Part shown: piece after piece, positions 1 to 8,600 of the stretch
Layout of the letters: each line of letters begins with the position of its first letter
How positions within the stretch are numbered: position 1 is the first letter of the stretch
Source of the DNA: an uncultured Saprospiraceae bacterium
GTDB lineage: Bacteria; Bacteroidota; Bacteroidia; Chitinophagales; Saprospiraceae
Assembly (NCBI GenBank): GCA_937127195.1
Contig: CAKZLT010000242.1
Location: 1-30,624 of the forward strand
Direction: 5' to 3'
DNA: 30,624 bases
The notes under the pieces: generated by a model
What the model saw: the letters and a program-made list of their open reading frames with translations, nothing else
Database searches by the model: none
What the model was told of the DNA's origin: nothing
Translations under genes and position numbers: made by a program

Positions 1-17
1 CGCTTTTACCGCCTTGA

Positions 18-34
18 TTAGATTTAAAATCTAA
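18..34. repeat. Short palindrome upstream of first gene
   Basis: An 8-bp perfect inverted repeat (TTAGATTT / AAATCTAA) with a 1-nt centre lies about 65 nt before the first start codon. A near-consensus -7 box, TATCTTTT at 75-82 (one mismatch to TAnnTTTG), follows it. The palindrome could be an operator or the end of an upstream unit; nothing further can be said. Confidence 0.3.
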
Positions 35-100
35 ATTTCCATTCATTACAAAACCATTTTAGAATAAAGTCTATTATCTTTTTAACAAAAAAAACAACCA

Positions 101-847
101 ATGAAACGTATATTTTTAATAAGTTGCTTTTTCTTTTTACTTCAAAATGTATATAGTCAAAATCATTACTTCTTCAAAGGCGGAGTTAATTATTTTAGAA
201 CGGCTAAAACAGTTAAAAATTCAGGTAGAGCTATTCCTAGTGCAGAATACAATAATGATGTGAAAGGTATTAGTATAATGGGAGTAGGTTATGGAAAGGA
301 ATGGGAAGAACGTTCTTTTGGTATGCAAATAGAGCTTGGATTTAATCAAATTGGATCGACTGAGGAGACTCAAACAGAGTTTCCTGATTACACTAAAATT
401 TATCGTTCTACGCTCAAACAAGATAATATTCATTTTGATTTTATTGGGAAAGGTATTATTCCTATAGCAAGGTGGTTGAATATTAACCTTACTGGAGGTG
501 CTACTACTGGATTTGAATTTAGCCGCACATTACAGATTTCGGATAGAATAGTCTTTGTGGATGAATCAAAGGAAGAGAACCTTGATGAGAATACTTTTTA
601 TCCTGAACTTCAGCATGATGAATTTAGGGGACGATTTGGGGTTTTGGGAGGAATAGAGGTGGATTTGATGGTCACTAGAAAAGTCGGAATATTAATGACA
701 ACTGATTATAGAATTACAATATATGATACCGAAAGAATTTTAGATCAGTTGAATATTTATGTGATGCCTACTTTTAATATTTCACTAGGAATGAGGTTTA
801 GGTTTATTGATGATAGTATATTTAAATATAAGGAAGTTACTTTCTAG
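101..847 (+). CDS. Outer-membrane beta-barrel protein
   Basis: The 248-aa product starts with a clear signal peptide (residues 1-20, charged MKR, a Phe/Leu-rich core, cleavage after YSQ). The rest is alternating hydrophobic/polar strands rich in Gly and aromatic residues (for example a GGVNYF segment early and an SLGMRFRF segment near the C terminus), typical of small Bacteroidota outer-membrane barrels. The predicted site is the outer membrane, with no enzymatic motif. The last 11 bases overlap the 3' end of the convergent gene on the minus strand. A near-consensus -7 element at 75-82 may drive it. The barrel class is inferred from composition and end pattern; the substrate or role is unknown. 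Confidence 0.7.
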   Translation: MKRIFLISCFFFLLQNVYSQNHYFFKGGVNYFRTAKTVKNSGRAIPSAEYNNDVKGISIMGVGYGKEWEERSFGMQIELGFNQIGSTEETQTEFPDYTKIYRSTLKQDNIHFDFIGKGIIPIARWLNINLTGGATTGFEFSRTLQISDRIVFVDESKEENLDENTFYPELQHDEFRGRFGVLGGIEVDLMVTRKVGILMTTDYRITIYDTERILDQLNIYVMPTFNISLGMRFRFIDDSIFKYKEVTF

Positions 848-1724
848 CATTCAAACATTTATCAGCCTCTTTCTTAAAATCATCAGAATATATCAACTCT
901 TTATAGGTCTTGATATTGAATTTTCGGTGTTGAGAAGGAGGCGTTTCTTGATGATAAAAACGAGCCAAACCATCAACCTTCTGAATGGTATATGCTTTTT
1001 CAATCAAACATTGGCAGTAAGCGGTATCAGAGTTGGCATTAATAATTAGGTGTTGTTGTAAGGTTCTTCTTTTATAAGTTTCAATTTGTTGTTCTGTTGG
1101 TTTATCGAAGAAAATTTCGTGATTAGAAGCATCGTTGAGGGCATATTGAACATAAAACTCATCACCATCATAGAATGGAAAACCCGTTGGAGACATCGGA
1201 TGAGGCGTTCGATAATACTCTACTTGATGTGTATGATTACTATATTTCGTCGGAAAAGAATAGCCTAAAGAGTAACTACCACTTTGCTGAGGTGCAATAT
1301 AAACTTGAGCTGCCGCAAAAACACCATTGGCTTGACGAGCTTTGCGGTATCGTTGAGTATGTAGCCAAAGAACAGAACTAATAATAATAGCAACAATTGC
1401 CAAACTACTAACAATAGCAAGTATAGATTTTTTGAGTGTTGTTTTTTTGAGTTGAGTGCGTTCTGCGTTGAGTGGTGTTTTGGCTTCCAAATCTACTTTG
1501 AATGCATATTCATAAGTATTATTTGCAGTTTTTATAACATCAATTTTGAATAATTCATCATCTAAGAAAAAGGAAAACTGCTTAGATTCATAGAGTTTGA
1601 ATTCGACTAGGACAACTTTTTTATTACAATAAATCATAAATTGCCCTTTAGAGGCATTATGAATTATTCCAATATTGCTTCTACTACCTGTTTCGCTTAT
1701 ATATGTCCAGCGTTTTCTATTCAA
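837..1724 (-). CDS. Single-pass membrane protein, unknown function
   Basis: The 295-aa product has three parts. The N-terminal ~90 residues look like a compact beta domain (short strands around MIYCNKKVVLVEFKLYES and FFLDDELFKIDVI). A strong membrane helix lies at about residues 100-120, preceded by a basic stretch (TQLKKTTLKKS), so the N-terminal domain is probably cytoplasmic. The C-terminal ~170 residues contain a strand-rich segment with a GYSFPTKY...VEYYRTPHP pattern, vaguely like DUF3592-type domains, then a helical tail with three Cys (CQC and a final KC). No family was recognised with certainty. It converges on and overlaps the first gene by 11 bp. No promoter box was evident. Confidence 0.6.
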   Translation of the reverse strand: MNRKRWTYISETGSRSNIGIIHNASKGQFMIYCNKKVVLVEFKLYESKQFSFFLDDELFKIDVIKTANNTYEYAFKVDLEAKTPLNAERTQLKKTTLKKSILAIVSSLAIVAIIISSVLWLHTQRYRKARQANGVFAAAQVYIAPQQSGSYSLGYSFPTKYSNHTHQVEYYRTPHPMSPTGFPFYDGDEFYVQYALNDASNHEIFFDKPTEQQIETYKRRTLQQHLIINANSDTAYCQCLIEKAYTIQKVDGLARFYHQETPPSQHRKFNIKTYKELIYSDDFKKEADKCLNARK

Positions 1725-1782
1725 AATGGATTTTGATTAATTACTTATTTATACATTTTGTTTATCATAAATATGATTAATA

Positions 1783-1851
1783 ATCACTTAATGATTGTTT
1801 TTTAAATAGTAACAGATTTAAGCTTTTTTAAAGAAAAAATCATTAAGTGAT
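1783..1851 (-). terminator. Inverted repeat after the 155-aa gene
   Basis: Perfect 14-bp arms at 1783-1796 and 1838-1851 extend inward imperfectly through A/T runs. The repeat begins 8 nt past the stop codon of the minus-strand gene ending at 1860 and precedes the next minus-strand gene (start 1724). A terminator or attenuator is plausible, but the 41-nt centre is long for a classical intrinsic terminator. Confidence 0.4.
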
Positions 1852-1859
1852 AGATTTCA

Positions 1860-2327
1860 CTACTTAATTTTTTCTAATTGATAATTATAATAATCTTTCG
1901 CTTCATTTATAACTAATTCTGGAATAGTACTGTTTTCACTGATTTCTTTCAAAAGATTAATTGCCATTTCCATCTCTCTTGCTTTACTTGATAAAGCGTT
2001 AGTATATCTATTCAGTAAAATTAGAGATGTTAAATTAGGATTTTTTTTATTAATTTTTATTAACTGACTATCATAATTTTTGAAGTCGGGTTTATCAATA
2101 GCTTCAATCAAATGAATAAATGACCAATTTTCCTCTAGGTCTGGTGATTGCCTATTCAAGTAATTAAATAGTGTTTCAACAGCTAATTTTTTTTCATTAT
2201 TACCTAGTGTTTCTATAATGGGAAAGTTGTCTCCAATTTCATCAAAGAAAGCTATTATTTCATATTCCTCTGTTTTTTCATTAGTATTGAAGTTATCTAT
2301 TTTTTCTAAAACCTGTTTTAGTTTCAT
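1860..2327 (-). CDS. Small helical protein of unknown function
   Basis: The product is 155 aa, acidic and predicted all-helical (Leu/Ile/Asn/Glu-rich, no signal peptide or membrane span), so probably cytoplasmic. The pattern of repeated amphipathic helices recalls HEAT/TPR-like or immunity-type proteins, but no diagnostic motif is present. It starts 45 nt after the rsgA stop on the same strand, so co-transcription with rsgA is possible. An inverted repeat follows its stop codon. Codon use is ordinary and AT-rich. Function unknown. Confidence 0.6.
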   Translation of the reverse strand: MKLKQVLEKIDNFNTNEKTEEYEIIAFFDEIGDNFPIIETLGNNEKKLAVETLFNYLNRQSPDLEENWSFIHLIEAIDKPDFKNYDSQLIKINKKNPNLTSLILLNRYTNALSSKAREMEMAINLLKEISENSTIPELVINEAKDYYNYQLEKIK

Positions 2328-2372
2328 TGTCTATTTTTCTCAAGTTATATATATCAAACAAAGTAAATAGAT

Positions 2373-3383
2373 TTATAACTCTTTATTTCGTTCCCAATAA
2401 TTTTGGCTTTGAACTTCTTCCATAATAGCTAAATAATTAAAATAACGCAAATCACTGGCTTCATCTGCTTCTATAGCATCTTTTACAGCACATTGTGGTT
2501 CATTGAGGTGTAAGCAATTAGAGAATCTACAATTTTTAGAAAGCTCAAAAAACTCCTTAAAATTATGGGCTACATCCATAGGCTCAAAGTTGTTAAACGA
2601 AAGATTCTTAATACCAGGAGTATCAATAATCGAACCGCCAAAACTCAAATCGTGCATTGTTGCAAAAGTCGTTGTGTGTTGACCTTTACCCGAATAATCC
2701 GAAACGTCATTTGTTCGAATATCTAATTCTGGTTCAATAGCATTGACCAAAGTAGATTTTCCAACACCCGAATGACCGCTAACCAAAGTTATTTTATCTT
2801 TCAAAATGGATTTCAAAAGGTCTAAACCTTTGTTTTCGAGTGCCGAAACCAATATTGCATTATAACCTGCCCGATTATAAATATACCGCAAACCATTAAA
2901 AACTTCATCATCTTCCTCTTCGTGTAAATCTGCTTTATTCACAACAACGTAAGTCGGAATGTCAAAAGGCGCAGTCATTAATAAGAATCTATCAATGAAT
3001 CCAGGCTTAAGTAAAGGACTTTTGATAGTAACCAAAACGATAGCTTGCTCAATATTAGATGCCAAAAGATGTAAATGATGGGCTCGACGCGGTGATTCTC
3101 TCACAACATAATTGGTACGAGGAAGGATTTTTTTTATCATTCCTGTATTTTCTACCTCATTTTCAATATAATACATCACTTTATCACCAACCGCAACAGG
3201 ATTTGTTACTCGTAAGCCATTTAATCGAAACTTCCCTTTGATGCGACATTGTATGGTTTCTCCTTCTTTCGTTTTGACGTTGTACCAACTACCCGTCGAA
3301 CGCACTACAATTCCTTCTTTTAATTCGTTTTTCTTTGCCAATATATTATTTATTACTACTTTTTTAGATTTGCTTCTATCCAA
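2373..3383 (-). CDS. rsgA: Ribosome small-subunit maturation GTPase RsgA
   Basis: RsgA is a circularly permuted GTPase that binds the nascent 30S subunit and promotes late maturation and release of assembly factors. The 336-aa product shows the diagnostic order: N-terminal OB-fold (about 24-95), G4 NKAD at 149-152, P-loop GHSGVGKS at 203-210, G3 DTPG at 254-257, then the zinc motif C285-x4-C290-x-H292-x5-C298. All key residues are present. It is slightly longer than the usual ~310 aa because about 22 basic residues precede the conserved GIVVRSTGSW start; an internal non-ATG start cannot be excluded. A small unknown gene follows 45 nt downstream. Upstream lies a repeat-rich gap without a clear promoter box. 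Confidence 0.96.
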   Translation of the reverse strand: MDRSKSKKVVINNILAKKNELKEGIVVRSTGSWYNVKTKEGETIQCRIKGKFRLNGLRVTNPVAVGDKVMYYIENEVENTGMIKKILPRTNYVVRESPRRAHHLHLLASNIEQAIVLVTIKSPLLKPGFIDRFLLMTAPFDIPTYVVVNKADLHEEEDDEVFNGLRYIYNRAGYNAILVSALENKGLDLLKSILKDKITLVSGHSGVGKSTLVNAIEPELDIRTNDVSDYSGKGQHTTTFATMHDLSFGGSIIDTPGIKNLSFNNFEPMDVAHNFKEFFELSKNCRFSNCLHLNEPQCAVKDAIEADEASDLRYFNYLAIMEEVQSQNYWERNKEL

Positions 3384-3390
3384 GATTTTA

Positions 3391-3470
3391 CTACAAATAT
3401 TACCATGGCTAAAGCCATTCTAGCTATTTAATTCTATTCAGAATGGCTTTAGCCATGGTAATATTTGTAG
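3391..3470. repeat. 30-bp perfect inverted repeat (REP-like)
   Basis: Arms 3391-3420 and 3441-3470 are exact reverse complements around a 20-nt centre. The core word ATGGCTTTAGCCAT is itself almost palindromic. A third, isolated 17-bp copy (GAATGGCTTTAGCCATG) follows at 3496-3512. This looks like a REP/MITE-type intergenic repeat; no transposase is nearby. Confidence 0.8.
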
Positions 3471-3640
3471 TTTAAAAATTCTAATCCCCTTTATTGAATG
3501 GCTTTAGCCATGACCACATCGCTTAGAAAGGCAATTTTGTTTTTCTAAAACGAAAACTGAATTACATCCAAATTTACTTTATTTTCCCTAATTCAAGTTT
3601 ACAACGGGATTCTTTTTTAATAAGTTCATTTTTCTTAGAA

Positions 3641-3827
3641 AGAGACCGCTGCGCTGCGAGACCGTTCGCTTTGCTCACTGCGAGAACAGAGACCGCCTTC
3701 GGCTATGAGACTGCTTGACAAAGTAGCCTTTTACTTGTCGCTAATAAAAGCGATGAATAAAGGTGCTATAACATCAAGCAATCTCTTAGCCGAAGGCGGT
3801 CTCTTTTCTCGCAGCGAAGCGGTCTCT
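3641..3827. repeat. Nested 187-bp fold-back, GAGACCGC family
   Basis: Four nested stems pair in order: 3641-3660 with 3808-3827 (one mismatch), 3688-3705 with 3787-3804 (perfect 18 bp), 3707-3718 with 3774-3785 (one mismatch) and an apical TCGCT/AGCGA at 3738-3753. It is GC-rich against AT-rich surroundings and begins 3 nt after the odhB stop codon. The related word set (agaccgcc, gccgaaggcggtctc) recurs at 16613-16724, so this is a dispersed family. It could also act as a 3' mRNA stabiliser or terminator for odhB. Confidence 0.75.
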
Positions 3828-3830
3828 TCT

Positions 3831-5072
3831 CTACAAATCCAACATTAAAGTCATTGGGTCTTCCAATAAGTTTTTGACTTTCGTCAAAAATGTAACAGCA
3901 CCACTTCCGTCAATTACACGGTGGTCATAAGAAAGTGCGAGATACATCATTTTACGGATTTTGACTTCACCATTGATAGCCATTGGTCTATCAATAATAT
4001 TGTGCATTCCCAAAATAGCCGATTGAGGAGTATTGATGATTGGAGTACTCATCATTGATCCGAATATTCCACCATTAGTGATTGTAAATGTACCGCCTGT
4101 CATTTCTGCTAAAGAAAGAGAACCGTTACGTGCTTTACTTGCCAATTCTTTGATTTTGTATTCAATCTCCGCAAAGTTAAGAGATTCTACATTTTCAATA
4201 ACAGGAACAACTAATCCATCACCTGTAGATACAGCAATTGAAATATCAGCATAATCGTGATAAATCAATTCTTTTTCATCCATGATAGAATTCACGTCTG
4301 GCATTTCCATCAAAACTTTAGCACAAGCCTTCGAAAACAAAGACATGAAACCTAGCTTGATGCCATATTTAGCTATAAAACGCTCTTGATAACGCTTACG
4401 CATTGCCATTACTTCCGTCAAATCAACTTCGTTGAAAGTTGTTAGCATGGCAGTTTCGTTCTTCGCTTCTTTAAGTCTTTTTGCGATTGTACGACGCATA
4501 CGACTCATTTTCTTACGTTCAGTATCTCTACTAAAGCCAGAAGAACGAGATACTTTTGGAGCAACAAATGCTGCCGCAGGAGCAGATTTCTTAGGTTGTT
4601 CCTTTGGTGCGATAGATTTCGCTGGTGTATTTTGAGCATCTGCTTTAGTGATGCGTCCATCTTTTCCTGTTCCTTTTACATCAGCAGAAGATAAGTTCTT
4701 TTCTGCCATTTCTTTAGCTGCTGCAGGAGAAGGATGCCCTGTTGCATAAGTTTCCTTATTTTCTGCTGGAGCTTCTGAAGTTGTTGTTTCTTTAACAGGT
4801 GCCGCAGTTTTTGGCGCGTCATCGCTGGCACTGAAACTAGTATCGATACGACAAACAACAGCACCGATTTCTACATCGTCACCTTCTTCAATTATCCATT
4901 CGATTTTTCCACCTTCTTCGGCAGGCATTTCTAGCGTTGCTTTATCTGATTCAATTTCACAGATAGACTCATCTTTTTTGACAATGTCTCCATCTTGTTT
5001 CAGAAAAACAGCAATCGTTACTTCCGAAATAGACTCCCCGATTACAGGGACTTTCATATCAATAACACTCAT
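3831..5072 (-). CDS. odhB: 2-oxoglutarate dehydrogenase E2 (dihydrolipoyl succinyltransferase)
   Basis: This is the E2 core of the 2-oxoglutarate dehydrogenase complex (TCA cycle), moving the succinyl group from E1 to CoA on a swinging lipoyl arm. The 413-aa product has a lipoyl domain (residues 1-78, lipoyl Lys44 in ESDKATLE), an Ala/Pro/Lys linker, a peripheral-subunit-binding domain (about 113-148), a second linker, and the catalytic acyltransferase domain (185-413) with catalytic His384 and Asp388 in DHRVIDG. The single lipoyl domain and VPVIGESI start favour the succinyl over the acetyl type. Length is normal. The E1 gene is not in the window on the upstream side. A candidate promoter lies at 5189-5196. 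It is also called sucB. Confidence 0.95.
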   Translation of the reverse strand: MSVIDMKVPVIGESISEVTIAVFLKQDGDIVKKDESICEIESDKATLEMPAEEGGKIEWIIEEGDDVEIGAVVCRIDTSFSASDDAPKTAAPVKETTTSEAPAENKETYATGHPSPAAAKEMAEKNLSSADVKGTGKDGRITKADAQNTPAKSIAPKEQPKKSAPAAAFVAPKVSRSSGFSRDTERKKMSRMRRTIAKRLKEAKNETAMLTTFNEVDLTEVMAMRKRYQERFIAKYGIKLGFMSLFSKACAKVLMEMPDVNSIMDEKELIYHDYADISIAVSTGDGLVVPVIENVESLNFAEIEYKIKELASKARNGSLSLAEMTGGTFTITNGGIFGSMMSTPIINTPQSAILGMHNIIDRPMAINGEVKIRKMMYLALSYDHRVIDGSGAVTFLTKVKNLLEDPMTLMLDL

Positions 5073-5188
5073 GTATTTGAAATGTTAGAACGGTGTAATG
5101 AATATAATAGTCCTGTTTCACCGCCAAATATTTTATGTTGATTTTTTTTCTTTTACAAAAATAAGAAAAAGCTACTTTTTATAGCAAA

Positions 5189-5196
5189 CAAATATA
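5189..5196 (-). promoter_or_regulatory. Candidate -7 box for odhB
   Basis: On the minus strand this reads TATATTTG, an exact match to the Bacteroidota -7 consensus TAnnTTTG, about 117 nt upstream of the odhB start. No clear TTG-type -33 element is at the expected spacing, so confidence is modest. Confidence 0.35.
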
Positions 5197-5435
5197 CAAT
5201 TAGACCCTGATATAGATAATGTCTTTTTGATAAAAAAAGTTTTTAACCTTCATTTTTTTTTGAAAAAATAAAATTAGAATCGAAATTCTTACAAGATATA
5301 GCAGTAGTGAAAACTAGCTTCTAGTAATCAGAAGTATTCATATTAAGCTCAAAAATATATCTAATCAGTAGTCAAAATTTTCTTTCAAAAAAAAAGAATA
5401 ATGTAGTTTTATAGGGCTTACAATATAAAACCATT

Positions 5436-5620
5436 GGTTTTTTATGATTTTATGTGATTTGTTTAAAATTTTACTTTTTTCAAATAGTATAGTTTCTAGT
5501 CTCTAGATTTTTGTTGCTGTTTTTAATTAAAACAGCGGCAGTAACAACAAGAAACAAGATACTAGAATCTAAAATTAGGTAAATCGTATTTTGAATGACC
5601 ATGTAAAATCATAACGAACC
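5436..5620. repeat. Imperfect nested fold-back upstream of CHAT-NTPase gene
   Basis: Three nested stems pair in order: 5436-5452 with 5604-5620 (15 of 17), 5490-5500 with 5561-5571 (10 of 11), and 5516-5523 with 5529-5536 (perfect 8 bp around TAATT). The whole could be a MITE-like element or a structured 5' leader. Confidence 0.5.
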
Positions 5621-5625
5621 AAATC

Positions 5626-5650
5626 ACTCAATGAATTAATTTCATTGAGT
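5626..5650 (+). promoter_or_regulatory. Perfect 10-bp hairpin just before CHAT-NTPase start
   Basis: Arms ACTCAATGAA (5626-5635) and TTCATTGAGT (5641-5650) surround TTAAT, 17 nt before the ATG at 5668. It sits inside a second 11-bp perfect pair, 5574-5584 with 5656-5666, that ends 1 nt before the ATG. It could be an operator or an mRNA structure limiting ribosome access; function is inferred from position only. Confidence 0.45.
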
Positions 5651-5667
5651 CAATTATTTACCTAATC

Positions 5668-8600
5668 ATGGAAACTCAGTTACCTGTAATCTTTCTAACT
5701 TTTGCGAATGACAAAGTAGATGATGCGCTTTATTTACGGAATTTACCTAAGGAATTAAACGCTATTCGGAACGCTTTAGAAAAAGCAGAAAGGGCGAATT
5801 TATGCGAAGTAATAGAACGCACAGCTTGTACTGTAGAAGATATTTTTGACACTTTTCAGGACGAAAGATATGCAGATAGAATTGCAATGTTTCACTATGG
5901 AGGTCATGCTAGCGGTTCGCAATTGATGCTCGAAACGCTTGATGGAGGTCATGGTGTTGCACATGCTGACGGTTTGATTTCTTTTCTGGGAAAGCAGAAA
6001 GGTTTACAAATGGTATTCTTTAATGGTTGTTCGTCGCAAGAGCAGGCATTGCAATTAAGTGAAGCAGGAGTACCGGCAGTAATAGGCACAGCTACGGCTA
6101 TTAAGGACGAAATTGCGACGGAACTAGCTGGACGATTTTATAATAGTATGGCAAGTGGTGCAACGATAAATAATTCGTGGTTGGAAGCGATTGATATTGT
6201 AAAAACTAAAACAAATACCACTAAGCGAAAAGGTTTAAAACTTCGAAGAGACAAAAGTTCTGACTTCCCGTGGAATTTATACATTCGAGATGGAGCTGAG
6301 GTGGTGAGAGATTGGGATTTGCCTAGTGTATCCAAAAATCCACTTTTTGGGTTACCAGAATTACCTGTTGCAAATTTGCCTGAAGAGCCTTTCCGTTTTT
6401 TGAGAAGGTATGAGCCTCATCATGCTGAAATTTTCTTTGGACGAGATAAGTATATTCGTCAATTATATGATAGAATTACGTCAGATAAATCTTCTCCAGT
6501 TATTCTTTTTTATGGTCAATCTGGAGCAGGTAAATCTTCGGCTCTAGCATCAGGATTATTGCCACGATTAGAGCAAGAAGCAGATGTAAAATATATTCGT
6601 CGAGATACTACAATTGGTTTGTTGGGATGTTTGGATGAAGCATTAGGTGGAAATTTTCAGCGCTCTGTGTTGAGCAATTCGGAAGGAGAGGCAATCATGG
6701 TGAGTGATGTCAAGGCACAGATTGAACAAATGGAACAACTCAAAAAGTCCATTGATGTTGCTGAACATGGAACCTTGAATAAGTTAATCGAGCAGCTCCA
6801 AAATAAACTCAATGACCAAAATATGGAAGTTGAGACCGAAAATAGAGTTGGACGTTTGGAGCGATGGTTGTCTATTGAAGAGGAGACAGGGCGACCTTTT
6901 AATATATTACTAGATCAAGTAGAGGAAGTTTTTACACGACCAAATTTAGAAATACCCAATGAACTGGAGTATTTTTTATTAGAAATACAACAAATTTTCG
7001 CTGAGGCAGGACAATGCCCCAAAGGAAACATCATTCTTTCTTACCGAAAAGAGTACCATCCTGAGATAGACGAGTTTTGTAAAAAGTTGCAAATACCAAG
7101 GGAAGGAATATTTTTAAAAAGGTTAGAAACAGAAGATATAGAAGAGGTCGTTAGAGGTGTAGAAAGTACCGAACGACTCAGCAATCGCTATAAAATTATG
7201 GTAGAACCTGATTTACCTAATATAATAGCAGATGATTTGATGGAAGATAAAGATTCTCCGATTGCTCCCGTTTTGTCTATTCTTTTGACCAAAATGTGGG
7301 AATTATCCCAAAAACAAGAAACGACTGTTTTTTCCGTAGCTCAGTACCAAATCCTAAAAACTGAGGGAATATTGATGGATGATTTTTATCACCAACAAAT
7401 GGGAAAGCTGAGTGAATGGAATAAAGACGTAGTAGAGTCGGGATTAGCATTAGATATTTTGAATATTCATACAACCGAACTCGGAACTGCAGGCATTTGT
7501 ACAGAAACAGATATCAAAGAAAGGTATAAGCATCAGGGAGTTATTTTGGATGATTTATTAGATAAATTACAGAATTTATATTTGCTTGCCGATGCAGGAC
7601 AAGACCAAACCAGCCTTGCTCACGATACTATTGCACCAATTGTAAGTAAAGAATTAAGAAATTCGGATAAAGATGGGCAGCGTGCTTTTCGGATTTTGAT
7701 TAGTAAAGCCAATGAATTTAAGGCAGATAAAACGAATTTGTTAGATTCAGCAGATTTGGCGATTATTGAAAATGGTAAAAATGGAATGCGTCTGTGGAAT
7801 GAAACAGAAAAGGAACTCATTTTACTTAGTCAAAAACAAAGAGCTAAAAGAAAAGCATTACGGAGAAACTTAATGATTACGGGAGCTGTCGTGATGGTTA
7901 TTATTATAGTACAGAGTATTTTTTCTTTTTTTCAAGTTAAAAGCGTTCAAAGTAATGCTTACGAATTAGAGGGTTTACTTGCATTGGGGAACAAAGATTA
8001 TACAACCGCTTATGATTTTGCGGAAAAATCATTAGATGTCAAGTCTTCTAATACCAAAGCACAAGAGTTACTTATCAAATCAAGATATGCGAATTTATAT
8101 AATAGTGATTATCAATATTATTTCACACCATATCGTATAAAGTTATTGACTTTTGGAGCGAAAGATAATTACTTTACAGGCTCGATTAATGATGCACACC
8201 AACCTATTCATTTTAACTATAACCGTTATTCTAATACAACTGGAAATGTTTTAATTGGTGATATCAATGGCGAAGAAGTTTATACTGGATTTGATACGAC
8301 AGGGCAGAAAGTAATTGATTTGAAAGTCTCATCTAACTTCAAATTAGCAGCAACGATGTTTGATAATGCTTCTACGGAAGACTCTTTATTCATTGATTTT
8401 GAGGTCAAAGATATTATTCAAAATCAAGTACAATATGAAACACGCCAAGCATTTTCTCAATCACTTCTTCAATTTAGAGGAAACTTAACCAAGGTATATC
8501 GAAACTTTAGAATTGCTCCGAGCAATGACGCGCTTTTCTATTACGCTCCTTCCGTGATAGAAAAAGAAATATTGACTGAAGAGGCGAATAGTTATCAAAT

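Larger units (their letters stand above)
3384..3830. other. Gene-free gap filled by fold-back repeats
   Basis: No credible coding frame lies in this 447-bp gap between odhB and rsgA (both on the minus strand). It holds a 30-bp perfect inverted repeat at 3391-3470 with an extra half-copy at 3496-3512, and a nested GC-rich fold-back at 3641-3827 that begins right after the odhB stop. The remaining 3513-3640 shows nothing notable. Confidence 0.75.
5073..5667. other. Divergent AT-rich intergenic region with structured leader
   Basis: This 595-bp gap separates odhB (leftward) from the first CHAT-NTPase gene (rightward). No coding frame is credible. The left part holds a candidate odhB promoter. 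The right part, 5436-5666, holds a series of inverted repeats ending 1 nt before the start codon. The stretch 5200-5430 is plain AT-rich sequence. Confidence 0.7.

Noticed and set aside
837..1050. FHA phosphopeptide-binding domain or plus-strand genes in this stretch
   Set aside because: The N-terminal domain of the minus-strand protein lacks FHA landmarks, and the plus-strand frames are antisense shadows of that gene.
3641..3827. tRNA or structured ncRNA gene in the GC-rich gap
   Set aside because: No tRNA T-loop or cloverleaf was found; the stems are simple nested fold-backs that recur elsewhere as a repeat family.
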